Source of the DNA: Candidatus Binatia bacterium
Lineage (GTDB): Bacteria > Desulfobacterota > Binatia > UBA9968 > JAJDTQ01
Direction of reading: 5' to 3'
Length of the DNA stretch: 64,000 bases
Assembly (NCBI GenBank): GCA_022824205.1
Contig: JAJEAI010000103.1
Location: 1-64,000 of the forward strand
Shown: one piece after another, positions 35,426 to 43,579 of the stretch
Position numbering within the stretch: position 1 is the stretch's first letter
Layout: the number at the start of each line of letters is the position of its first letter
Notes under the pieces: generated by a model
Database searches by the model: none
Told to the model about the DNA's origin: nothing
The model's input: the letters and a program-made list of their open reading frames with translations, nothing else
Program-made: the position numbers and the translations under genes

Positions 35426-36148
35426 CTACCGTCCCGCGTCCGCCGGTATGCGCTCCATGGCCTCCAGCACGCCGGCGCGATAGATGGTCATGAGCTCCAT
35501 GGACTCCTTGACGGCGCGCAGCGCCTCTTCCTGCAACGGCCCGGTGGCGTGCTGCTCGAGGTCGGGCAGGAACATGTCGCTGTGCTCCTCATCCGCCTGG
35601 GAGTGCACGTCGAAGTTGGGCATCTCCTTCATCTTGAACCCCATGTCCTCGCTCCAGCGCCGGCCCATGCGCGTGGAATGGCCGCCGCCGTGGTCTCCCA
35701 GCAGGCGGTCGTCGTTGGCCCACTCGGTCACCGTGAGCGCCGCCAGCCCCTCCAGCCAGGGTTTCTCGCGGGTGATCCAGCCCCAGGCGTAGAGCACCGC
35801 GCGGGTGGTGGGAAGCGGGTCGGCGTTCAGGATGTCCTCGGGCTCGAGGCCCACCAGCCTGCCCTGGTTCACGATCAGGGTGATGTGGCCGTGCTCGCTG
35901 AACTCGTCCTTGATCACCTCGCCGTACTCGTGCTGCAGTATCTTCTGCTTGACCGACCAGACCGGGCAGTTGCCGGACACGTGCGCCCAGCAATCCCGGC
36001 GGTGGCGTATGAAGTGGGCCAGCTCCCGCACGATCACCTGGGCGCGCAACGGCGTCTGCTTGAGGTCGAAGTAGCGGGTCACAACGTCGGAAGCCGAATG
36101 CTCCCGCACGATGTCGCCGATGGCCTTGCGCCACTCATGAACTTGCAT
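35426..36148 (-). CDS. HDO-type iron oxidase, paralog B
   Basis: 240 residues from ATG 36148 (GGGAGGG upstream). Same fold as paralog A: E77 and H88 (YGEVIKDEFSEHGH), E133 (PWLEGLAAL), and H182, D186 and H189 in NFDVHSQADEEHSD. It aligns with paralog A along its length, including DPLPTTRA and EMPNF/QLPNF. It is set between gamma-glutamyltransferase and paralog A on one strand. The three copies are too different for a recent duplication and probably act on different steps or substrates. Confidence 0.82.
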   Translation of the reverse strand: MQVHEWRKAIGDIVREHSASDVVTRYFDLKQTPLRAQVIVRELAHFIRHRRDCWAHVSGNCPVWSVKQKILQHEYGEVIKDEFSEHGHITLIVNQGRLVGLEPEDILNADPLPTTRAVLYAWGWITREKPWLEGLAALTVTEWANDDRLLGDHGGGHSTRMGRRWSEDMGFKMKEMPNFDVHSQADEEHSDMFLPDLEQHATGPLQEEALRAVKESMELMTIYRAGVLEAMERIPADAGR

Positions 36149-36222
36149 GGTCGGTCCCTCCCGGTCTGGTGTAGCGTCCCGCGAGCCGTCTCGCGCCGCG
36201 CGGGACCACGAAACGTTCCAAT

Positions 36223-37788
36223 TCAATAGCCGATGGCGCAGCCGTCCTTGCGCGGGTCCGACCCGCCCATGAGAACCCCGGTGTCCGGCTCGATGGCGAT
36301 GGCGTGGGCGCCGCCGAAGCTTTCGGGCGCCCCGGAGACCACTTCGTGGCCGCGCGCTTCCAGGGCGCTGGCGGTGCCGCCGGCGACGCCCGGTTCCAGC
36401 GCCACTTCCACGCCGGACAGGTGGTTGAACCGCGGCGCGTCCAGCGCCTCCTGCGCGCTCATGCCGAAGTCCACCACGTTGCTGATGATCTGACTCTGCA
36501 CCTGGGCCTGGACGTGGCCGCCCTTGAGCCCCACCACAAGCACCGGACGCCCGTCCCGGCACACCATGCCCGGCATGAGCGTGTGGCTGCAACGCTTGTG
36601 CGGGCCGAGGCAGTTGGGATGCCCTTCCTCGAGACAGAACATGTGGCCGCGGTTCTGCAGCACGATGCCGGTGTCCTCCACCGCCACGCCCGAGCCGAAG
36701 CCCATGAACAGGCTCTGGATGAAGGACACCCGGTTGCCCCGGCCGTCGGCCACGGCCACGTACTCGGTGTCCCCCGCCACCGGCGCCGCGTCCACGCGCG
36801 CCGCCGCCCTGTCCATGGAGATGCCGCGCCGGAGCGCGGCGATGCGCGGTTCGGCCGCCAAGTCGCGCCAGTTTACGGTCATGCTGTCGCGGTCGCCGAG
36901 ATAAAGCTCGCGGTCGGCAAAGGCACGCTTCTTGGCTTCGATGAAGAGATGGAGATGGTCGGCGCCGTTGTGCTCCATCGAGCCCAGGTCGTAGCCCTCC
37001 AGAATCCCGAGCATCTCCAGCGCCACGAACCCCTGCGTGGCCGGCGGCAACTGGTACACCTCGTGGCCGCGGTAGCACGCGCGGATGGGCTCCACCCACT
37101 CCGAGGCATGCCCTTCCATGTCCCGCATTTCGAAGACGCCGCCGAGCTTGCGCGAGCAGCGCACCAGCTTCTCCGCCACCTCGCCGCGGTAGAAGTACTC
37201 CGTGCCTCCGTCCGCGATGCCGCGCAGGGTCCGGGCGAGGTCCGGTTGCCGGAAAATCTCTCCGGGCCTTGGCGCGCGTCCGTCCAACAGGTAGCCCGCC
37301 GCGGCTGCCTCGTTCTTCCGCAGCTTACCCTCCAGGCCGCGCCACTCCTCGCTGGTGAAGCCGCTCACCGGGAACCCTTCCTCGGCGTAGCGGATGGCGG
37401 GCTCCAGCAGCGCCGCCAGGGTGCGGGTACCGTGGGCTTCCAGAAGCGTCTGCCACCCATGCACCGCGCCGGGCACCGTTACCGAGTGGATCCCGGTCTG
37501 CGGCACCGCATCCAGGCCCTCCTTCCGGAAGGCCTCGGCATCGGCCGCGCAGGGCGAGCGGCCACTGGCGTCCAGCGCCTTCATCTCGCCGGTCTCGGCG
37601 ACGTAGAGAAGCGCGAAGGCATCGCCGCCGATGCCAATGGACATGGGCTCCAGCACCCCGAGCATGGCCGCGGTGGCCACCGCCGCGTCCACGGCGTTGC
37701 CGCCCCCCGCCAGCACCTGGACGCCCACCAGCGACGCCAGCCGCTGGCTGCAGGCCACCATGCCGTTCCTGCCCATGACCGTGCCCAT
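36223..37788 (-). CDS. ggt: Gamma-glutamyltransferase family protein, without leader
   Basis: 521 residues from ATG 37788 (GGAG upstream). It has the two-subunit Ntn-hydrolase plan: AGGNAVDAAVATAAMLGVLEP near the start, the autoprocessing Thr near residue 341 in AGDTEYVAVADGRGN, and the late GHVQAQVQSQIISNVVDFGM and PRF-x-H segment. No signal peptide is evident, so it is likely cytoplasmic, unlike periplasmic GGT. Such enzymes remove gamma-glutamyl groups, for example from gamma-glutamylated amines in amine catabolism or from glutathione conjugates. Its place among the HDO genes suggests it unmasks their substrate or product. Confidence 0.9.
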   Translation of the reverse strand: MGTVMGRNGMVACSQRLASLVGVQVLAGGGNAVDAAVATAAMLGVLEPMSIGIGGDAFALLYVAETGEMKALDASGRSPCAADAEAFRKEGLDAVPQTGIHSVTVPGAVHGWQTLLEAHGTRTLAALLEPAIRYAEEGFPVSGFTSEEWRGLEGKLRKNEAAAAGYLLDGRAPRPGEIFRQPDLARTLRGIADGGTEYFYRGEVAEKLVRCSRKLGGVFEMRDMEGHASEWVEPIRACYRGHEVYQLPPATQGFVALEMLGILEGYDLGSMEHNGADHLHLFIEAKKRAFADRELYLGDRDSMTVNWRDLAAEPRIAALRRGISMDRAAARVDAAPVAGDTEYVAVADGRGNRVSFIQSLFMGFGSGVAVEDTGIVLQNRGHMFCLEEGHPNCLGPHKRCSHTLMPGMVCRDGRPVLVVGLKGGHVQAQVQSQIISNVVDFGMSAQEALDAPRFNHLSGVEVALEPGVAGGTASALEARGHEVVSGAPESFGGAHAIAIEPDTGVLMGGSDPRKDGCAIGY

Positions 37789-37861
37789 GCGTTCTCCGTC
37801 TAGACAGCTTCCTTCGAAAGGCCGTGCCAAGACTCTGCTCAAACACTACGTGGCACCGCCA

Positions 37862-37976
37862 CCCGAATCGTCATTCCCGCGAAAGCGGGAATCCAGGAGG
37901 GGTGAGGCGGGGAAAGACGCCGCTTTGCTCCCGCTCCACCCCTGGATTCCCGCTTTCGCGGGAATGACGATTCGGG
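37862..37976. repeat. REP-like long inverted repeat, copy D
   Basis: CCCGAATCGTCATTCCCGCG at the left and CGCGGGAATGACGATTCGGG at the right are perfect complements. The side block TCTTGACACACCCTGTTCCG follows at about 37995-38015, as with copy A. It sits in the 343-base gap between the glutamyltransferase and paralog C of the HDO group; the remaining gap 37977-38131 shows nothing else. Confidence 0.92.
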
Positions 37977-38131
37977 GCTTTGGTGCCTCGCGTGTCTTGA
38001 CACACCCTGTTCCGCGGAAAGGACGTCTCGAAGGACACCGTTCTGCTTACTCCGACAGACTCCTGTCGCAGCATGAATACCTTGGGGCCGGTGCAATTCC
38101 TTCCGCCGAATCTTGCCTGCCGCCCGCCGGT

Positions 38132-38830
38132 TTACGCCGCCTGGGTCTCCTCCACCTCCACCATGGCCGAGCCCAGCGCCCCGCGGTACGCCCGGTCCAG
38201 GGCGAGGCAGTCCCGCGCCGCGCGGATGATCAGGGCGCCGGTGTCCGCGTCGCGCACGTATTTCTCGAACACCGGGTCGAACATGTCCGAATGGCCGATG
38301 TCCGCGGTCATGTGGAGCTGGGTGTTGGCGTCGAGCTTCTCCACGGAACCCACGATCTCGCGGGCCTTCTTCATGGCCATGCGGTGGGTGAAGCCGCCGC
38401 CCTTGACGATCTCGTTGTTGTTCTTGCGCTCGGTGGTGTGGTTGACCATCAGGGACTCGATCCACGAACGCGTGGAGCACAGGTGGAACCACGCCCAGAA
38501 CGCCGCCCGCGCCCCCGGCAGAAGCTCGCCCTCGTCCGCGGCCACGGCCATCTCTTCGTCCGTGAGGTGCGCCGATCCCAGCCGTTCGTCGAAAATCAGC
38601 TCATCCTTCTCGTGCTCCCAGATGGCCCGCTTCACGTCCAGCGGCGCCTTGCCCGCCGCCACCGCCCAGCAGTCGCGCCGGCTCTTGATGTAGTGGGGGT
38701 AGTGGAGATCCAGGATGGCCTGGCGCGCCGGGGTGAGGCGCACCCCGAAGATCCGCCGGTATTCGGCGCTCTCGAAATGCCGGTTCACCATCTCGTCGAC
38801 GACCGTGCGGGCCTTCGTCCACTCGCTCAT
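38132..38830 (-). CDS. HDO-type iron oxidase, paralog C
   Basis: 232 residues from ATG 38830. E77 and H88 (KDELIFDERLGSAH), E125 (RSWIESL), and H173, D177 and H180 (QLHMTADIGHSD) give the complete ligand set, in the same spacing as in A and B. The middle (KNNNEIVKGGGFTHRMAMKK) is divergent and lacks the PLPTTRA element. It precedes gamma-glutamyltransferase and follows a small VOC gene. The three HDO copies within 5 kb are the most distinctive point of this region. Confidence 0.82.
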   Translation of the reverse strand: MSEWTKARTVVDEMVNRHFESAEYRRIFGVRLTPARQAILDLHYPHYIKSRRDCWAVAAGKAPLDVKRAIWEHEKDELIFDERLGSAHLTDEEMAVAADEGELLPGARAAFWAWFHLCSTRSWIESLMVNHTTERKNNNEIVKGGGFTHRMAMKKAREIVGSVEKLDANTQLHMTADIGHSDMFDPVFEKYVRDADTGALIIRAARDCLALDRAYRGALGSAMVEVEETQAA

Positions 38831-38906
38831 GGGTCACCTCCGTTCCGGGGCATTCCCGCCAAACGGCCGGACCGTGCCGGGAGGGCGGGCTTCGAAGACG
38901 ATGCGC

Positions 38907-39245
38907 TCAGACGGGCCAGCCGTGCTCGGACACGTCCACGCGGTTGTCCTCGGGATCGGTGATCCAGCTCTCCGCGATGGCGCCGTAGGTGTTGGCGTTG
39001 GCCGTGGCCTGCGTGGAGTCCTCCACGGCCTTGACGCTGTCCACCACGAACCCGAAGTGGTGGATGCCGTAGGGCAGGTTCGGACTGCTGATCAGCGCCA
39101 CGTCGACGAAGCCGTCGGAGAGGTAGATGGTGCCGTTGGGTCCCCGGGACTTCTCCTCCAGGCCGAAGTGCTCCTTGTAGTATTCCGCCACCTTGTCGCG
39201 GTCGTGGGTGTTGATGGCGATGTGCCGTATCCTGGGCCGTGCCAT
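38907..39245 (-). CDS. Single-domain VOC protein, second in the HDO cluster
   Basis: 112 residues from ATG 39245. PRIRHIAINTHDRDKVAEYY, GTIYLSDGFVDVALIS, YGIHHFGFVVDSVKAVED and DNRVDVSEHGWPV make one VOC module, with H8 and a HHF His as possible metal ligands. It resembles the VOC gene at 34209 in order and the final GW motif (SAQGWD and SEHGWP). It lies 26 bases past the stop of the Bug receptor, in the same direction. Confidence 0.9.
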   Translation of the reverse strand: MARPRIRHIAINTHDRDKVAEYYKEHFGLEEKSRGPNGTIYLSDGFVDVALISSPNLPYGIHHFGFVVDSVKAVEDSTQATANANTYGAIAESWITDPEDNRVDVSEHGWPV

Positions 39246-39271
39246 GGGTATCCTCCTTCCTGAGGGCAAGT

Positions 39272-40294
39272 TCAGTTTCCGATGATGTTCCTGAGCTTGG
39301 CCTTGACCGCGGGCGAGGCGGCCAGCACCTGCTTCACCTGGGCCGCGACGGCGTCCGCCGGTACGTGATCGATGGTCATCCGGGTCTTCTTGGCCAGCGC
39401 CAGAAACTCGGGGTCCTCCAGCGTGGCCTGGAAAGCCTTGCGCAGAACCTCCACGGCTTCGGCGGGGGCCTTCGGCGGAGCGGCGAACGGGCGGAAGAAA
39501 CGGTACTGGGCCATCCACGCGTTGAACGCCTCCAGGTCCTCCGCGCCCTTGATGAAGTCGGTGTACTTGGGCAGCCCCTTCACCTGGGGGTCATTGGAAT
39601 CGCCCTGCAGGAGCACCGGGATCAACCGGTCGTCGCCCTTGGCGTTCAGCATGTCGCGCGCCGTGATCTTCATGGACACCCACTGCCAGCAGGCGCCGTC
39701 CACCTCGCGCCGGGTCATGGCCGCGCGAATGCCCGCCGTGCCCTGGTAGCCGGGCACCATCTTCACGTTGGCGCCGATCAACTGCTTGAGGATCCGGGGC
39801 TGCTCCCGGGTGCTGCTGCCCGCCGCCCCCATGGTCAGCGTCTTCTTGGACTTCACCACGTCGTCGAGGGTCTTGACGCCGCTGAAGCCCATGAACGCGC
39901 ACACCGGCATGCCCACGCTCGGCGCCCCGATCCACTGGAACTTGTCGGCGTCGAACTTGATCCCCTCCGTGCCCATGGTCTGCTCCATGACCAGGCCGCT
40001 GATGAGCATGGCGAAGGTCAGACCGTCCGGCTTGGCGACGTTGTACAGGTAGTTGGCGGCGATGAGACTGCCCGCCCCGGGCATGTTCTGCACGATGACG
40101 TTGGGCTTGCCCGGCAGGTGCTTGGGCATGTGGCGCGCGATGGCGCGCGCGTAGGTGTCGTACCCGCCGCCCGGCGACGTGCCGACGATGAGCCGCAGCG
40201 TCTTGCCGGTGTAGTCCGGCGCCGCATGGGCCGTGGCGAGCCAGCACAATGAGGCGGCGACTACGAGACAAGCAAGTGTCCTGATTCTGCGCAT
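39272..40294 (-). CDS. Bug-family (TTT) periplasmic receptor
   Basis: 340 residues, with a Sec signal peptide ending TAHA-APDYTGK at about 25. KTLRLIVGTSPGGGYDTYAR, NVIVQNMPGAGSLIAANYLY, and the TLTMGAAGSSTREQPRI loop are typical of the ligand pocket. Upstream and first in the minus-strand HDO cluster, so its ligand is a good clue to the pathway substrate (carboxylate). No TctA/TctB partner is seen; the receptor may share a membrane unit encoded elsewhere. Confidence 0.92.
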   Translation of the reverse strand: MRRIRTLACLVVAASLCWLATAHAAPDYTGKTLRLIVGTSPGGGYDTYARAIARHMPKHLPGKPNVIVQNMPGAGSLIAANYLYNVAKPDGLTFAMLISGLVMEQTMGTEGIKFDADKFQWIGAPSVGMPVCAFMGFSGVKTLDDVVKSKKTLTMGAAGSSTREQPRILKQLIGANVKMVPGYQGTAGIRAAMTRREVDGACWQWVSMKITARDMLNAKGDDRLIPVLLQGDSNDPQVKGLPKYTDFIKGAEDLEAFNAWMAQYRFFRPFAAPPKAPAEAVEVLRKAFQATLEDPEFLALAKKTRMTIDHVPADAVAAQVKQVLAASPAVKAKLRNIIGN

Positions 40295-40564
40295 GAGCTC
40301 CTCCGCGGGTGCAAGAACGCGGTTGCTGGGTGTTGGCGAAACCGGGACCGCCTTTCGTGTGTCATCCCATTTACTCCTCTTCGGTCTCCCGGTTCAACCC
40401 CGGCGGGAACGCCTCCGGCCGCAAACCGCTGGCCAGCCGACCGTTGGCCACCCGTTCGCGGGCAAATCGCGACTGGTGTATACGATAATACGATAAGGAG
40501 CTGTCATCTCTCCGCCCACCCGGCATCGAGGCGACAGGCAACGACCTCGAGGGAGGACGACACC

Positions 40565-41482
40565 ATGGACCAGATACATTTTCCCTACCGCTCCGCCAGC
40601 CACTTGGCGTTCCTTCACGTGGCGGCGCAGTCGGGCGCGTGGGAGGAGCACGGCCTCGACGTGGAGTACGATACCTACATCAGCTCCGAGGACGCCCACA
40701 AGTTCGTGGCCGACGGCAGCGTCGAGTTCGTCGGCGGCAACCACGTCTCCACCTACGGCGCGCGCACGCGCGGGGACCAATGGCTCTACCTGGGACAGAC
40801 CGTGAGTTGGCTGGACCACCGCCTGGTGGTGCGAGCGGACTCCGGCATCGACGGCGTGCCGGACCTCAAGGAAAAGGTGGTGGCCATCCGCGGCAACCAC
40901 CCCGGCCTCAACACGTGGCTGTTCCTCAAGCAGCACGGACTCGACCAGGACCGCGGCGACGTGACCCTTGAAAGGATCCGCGGCGCCGCCACCTGGGAAA
41001 TGGTTCGCGACGGCGACGCCGACGCGGCGCTGGTGAATCCGCCCGCGCACCTCTTCGCCCAACGCGCCGGGTTGAAAGTCATCGACGTGGACCCCCTGCC
41101 CATGGTGTGGTTCACCACCATGTCCAGCGGACGGAAGTTCGTGGACGGTCATCCGGACATCGTGGAACGATTCCTCAAGGGCGCCTGCCAGGGCATCGCC
41201 TACTTCAAGACCCACCGGCAGGAGTCCATCCGGATCATCCAGGACCGGTACAAGACCGATGGAGACCTGGACCTGGAGGCCGCCACCAGCCTGTGGGAGA
41301 GCATCTCGAAGATCCTGAGCCCGAAGCCCTACGCCTCGTTCCAGGCCGTGGGCAACGTGTACGAGCTGGCCAAGCGCAAGGACCCGGCCGCCGCGCAGGT
41401 CGAGCCCACGTCGCTATGGGACTATCATCACCTGCGCAGGATCGACGACAGCGGATTCATCGACGGCCTGTACCAGACGTAA
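40565..41482 (+). CDS. Periplasmic-binding-protein-fold protein (NMT1/THI5-like), no signal peptide
   Basis: 305 residues from ATG 40565 (GAGGGAGGA upstream). AAQSGAWEEHGLDVEYDTYI, ADGSVEFVGGNH, LKEKVVAIRGNHPGLNTWLF and RDGDADAALVNPPAHLFAQ have the order of NMT1-type binding proteins or the decarboxylases of this fold. It lacks a leader peptide just like the gene at 3641, and lacks transporter neighbours. It is divergent from the Bug receptor across 270 bases, which must carry both promoters. The enzyme alternative (4,5-dihydroxyphthalate decarboxylase-like) should be considered. Confidence 0.75.
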   Translation: MDQIHFPYRSASHLAFLHVAAQSGAWEEHGLDVEYDTYISSEDAHKFVADGSVEFVGGNHVSTYGARTRGDQWLYLGQTVSWLDHRLVVRADSGIDGVPDLKEKVVAIRGNHPGLNTWLFLKQHGLDQDRGDVTLERIRGAATWEMVRDGDADAALVNPPAHLFAQRAGLKVIDVDPLPMVWFTTMSSGRKFVDGHPDIVERFLKGACQGIAYFKTHRQESIRIIQDRYKTDGDLDLEAATSLWESISKILSPKPYASFQAVGNVYELAKRKDPAAAQVEPTSLWDYHHLRRIDDSGFIDGLYQT

Positions 41483-41547
41483 GCGGCGAAAGGCGCGAAG
41501 AAACGACCGGAGTGTCTCAAGGCTTCATCTTGGCGAAGGAGGTTCCC

Positions 41548-42384
41548 ATGTGGCGTTTGGCGCTCGTGCTGGTGGTTCTGCTGACTGCGTGTTCGGAAGC
41601 GGACAAGAAACGGGTGCTCGAAGGCCTGGAGCACGTGGAGGTCGTCGGAGGGATCGCGGAGGTGCTCGCCAAGTCCGATACACTGATGGTGAGCGATGTG
41701 TTGAGCGTCGAGGGGACGCCTTCATTGACCGAGTATGAGTGCATCACCGAGACAAACACATGCACGCGAACCAGTACGCCCTTGTTCGAGCCCGCCGGGA
41801 CGCTCGCGGAACTCATCACGGTAACGGCCAATCCCGACGTCGAGCGATCCGATATCCGCCGGTACAACGGCATCGACCTGGCCGAATACAGCGTCACGGC
41901 GACCCGCGACGGAGTCGAATGGACGACCTCCCACTACGGTGCATGGCTGGACTACAGCGCCTTCGAGACCACCATCGCCCGCGCCACGAAGCCCGACAAC
42001 GTGAATGTGCTGGCGGCCTACAATATCTCCTTCGGCCAAAGGACGGGTACGGCTCCCCAAGGCAATGCTACGTGGGAAGGGATCATGCTGGGCCACACAC
42101 GAGGGCAGGACGCCGTCCACGCGCTTCAAGGTGACGCGACCATCGATTTCAGCCTCGACGCGATGACCGTCGATGTTTCCCTTTCCAACATCACCGTCGT
42201 GGGGAGCGGCGAGGACCGACCCGGGGTGGAGTTTTCCGGCGTCCCGGTCAGCGACGGGACATTCACGAACCGCACCGCGACCGCACACATCGCGGGGCGC
42301 TTCTACGGCCCCGCCCATGAAGAGGTCGGTGGCGTGTTCACCTACCCAACGGCGTTGGGAGCGTTCGGCGGGCGCCAGCAATGA
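41548..42384 (+). CDS. Lipoprotein with C-terminal TbpB-like barrel domain
   Basis: 278 residues from ATG 41548 (AAGGAGG upstream). MWRLALVLVVLLTAC-SEAD is a clean lipoprotein signal with LTAC lipobox, Cys 14. The last half shows strands and ends HIAGRFYGPAHEEVGGVF, then GAFGG, the hallmark of the transferrin-binding-protein-B beta-barrel (TbpB_B_D) found in surface lipoproteins. These serve in host-iron or other ligand capture and are moved out by Slam proteins; no Slam gene is in view. Ligand unknown. It stands after the binding-protein-like gene but with no obvious link. Confidence 0.85.
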   Translation: MWRLALVLVVLLTACSEADKKRVLEGLEHVEVVGGIAEVLAKSDTLMVSDVLSVEGTPSLTEYECITETNTCTRTSTPLFEPAGTLAELITVTANPDVERSDIRRYNGIDLAEYSVTATRDGVEWTTSHYGAWLDYSAFETTIARATKPDNVNVLAAYNISFGQRTGTAPQGNATWEGIMLGHTRGQDAVHALQGDATIDFSLDAMTVDVSLSNITVVGSGEDRPGVEFSGVPVSDGTFTNRTATAHIAGRFYGPAHEEVGGVFTYPTALGAFGGRQQ

Positions 42385-42412
42385 CGAGGCCACGCGGAGC
42401 CGGGTAAGGGCG

Positions 42413-43507
42413 ATGGCGTCCACCGTCTCGGCCGGGGCCGGCGGGATGGCGTCGGGCTTCGGCTCGATCTCCGAAGCACCGGAGACCGTACTGGTCACCG
42501 GCGCCAGCGGCTTCATCGCCAAGCACGTCGTACTCGAGCTGCTGAACGCGGGCTATCGTGTAGTGGGGTCCGTGCGGTCGGAATCGCGCCGGGACGAGGT
42601 GCGCGACGCGGTGCGGCCGCGTCTCTCCTCCACCGACGACCTCGACCAACGCCTGGGCTTTGTCAATCTGGATCTCGACAAGGATGACGGCTGGCTGGAC
42701 GCCATGTCCGGCGTGGACGTCTTGATGCACACGGCGTCGCCGTTGCCCATGGGACAGCCGCGGGACGAGAACGAACTCATCCGGCCTGCCGTCGACGGCA
42801 CGTTGCGGGCGCTCCGCGCAGCCTTCGCCGCGGGCGTTCGCCGCGTCGTGCTGACGTCCTCGTCGGCGGCCGTGACGAACCGGGCGCCCGCCACCGGAAA
42901 GCAACGGTTCGACGAGTCGGACTGGAGCGACCCCACCTGGCCGGGGATGACGCCCTACACGAAATCCAAGACTCTGGCGGAACGCGCGGCGTGGGACTTC
43001 GTCGCGAACGAGGCACCGGACATGGAGCTGACCGCCATCAATCCCTGCCTCGTGCTTGGCCGTCCCCTCGACGACCACTACGGTACTTCCTTGAAGGTCG
43101 TGGAGCGGCTGCTCCGAGGCCGGGATCCGATGCTGCCGAGGGTCGGCCTTCCGGTGGTGGACGTCGAGGACGTGGCGCGCATGCACGTCCGCGCGATTGT
43201 CGCGGCGGGCGCCGCGGGCAAGCGCATCATCGGAGCCACCGAATTCATGTGGCTCTCGGAGGTGGCCGCGATCCTCAAGGCGGAATACCCGGGCCGGCGC
43301 ATCCCTTCCAGGACCGCGCCGGACTTGCTGATCCGCATGGTCGCCCTCTTCGACCGCTCCATCCGCTCCATCGTGCCCCTGCTGGGCCGCCACCAGGAAC
43401 TGGACAACGGCCGGGCGCGGGAACTCCTGGACATGGAGTTCACTCCCGCCGCCGAGAGCCTCCGCGCCACCGCCCGCTATATCATGGACCGCGGCCTGGT
43501 TCTTTAG
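42413..43507 (+). CDS. NAD-dependent epimerase/dehydratase family protein (aldehyde reductase-like)
   Basis: 364 residues from ATG 42413; ATG 42446 is an alternative. TVLVTGASGFIAKHVVLELL near residue 25 binds NADP. SSSAAV and YTKSKTLAE (Y-x3-K) give the catalytic set. The sequence MLPRVGLPVVDVEDVARMHV is typical of dihydroflavonol-4-reductase/aldehyde reductase relatives of the extended SDR group. Starts 28 bases past the lipoprotein gene; convergent with the Bug receptor at 43580. Confidence 0.92.
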   Translation: MASTVSAGAGGMASGFGSISEAPETVLVTGASGFIAKHVVLELLNAGYRVVGSVRSESRRDEVRDAVRPRLSSTDDLDQRLGFVNLDLDKDDGWLDAMSGVDVLMHTASPLPMGQPRDENELIRPAVDGTLRALRAAFAAGVRRVVLTSSSAAVTNRAPATGKQRFDESDWSDPTWPGMTPYTKSKTLAERAAWDFVANEAPDMELTAINPCLVLGRPLDDHYGTSLKVVERLLRGRDPMLPRVGLPVVDVEDVARMHVRAIVAAGAAGKRIIGATEFMWLSEVAAILKAEYPGRRIPSRTAPDLLIRMVALFDRSIRSIVPLLGRHQELDNGRARELLDMEFTPAAESLRATARYIMDRGLVL

Positions 43508-43579
43508 TGTCCGAGAGTGGTCCCCCTTCGGGCCGAACTCCGACCGCCGGCCGATATGAAGCCGTCAGCCCAAGTCCAT

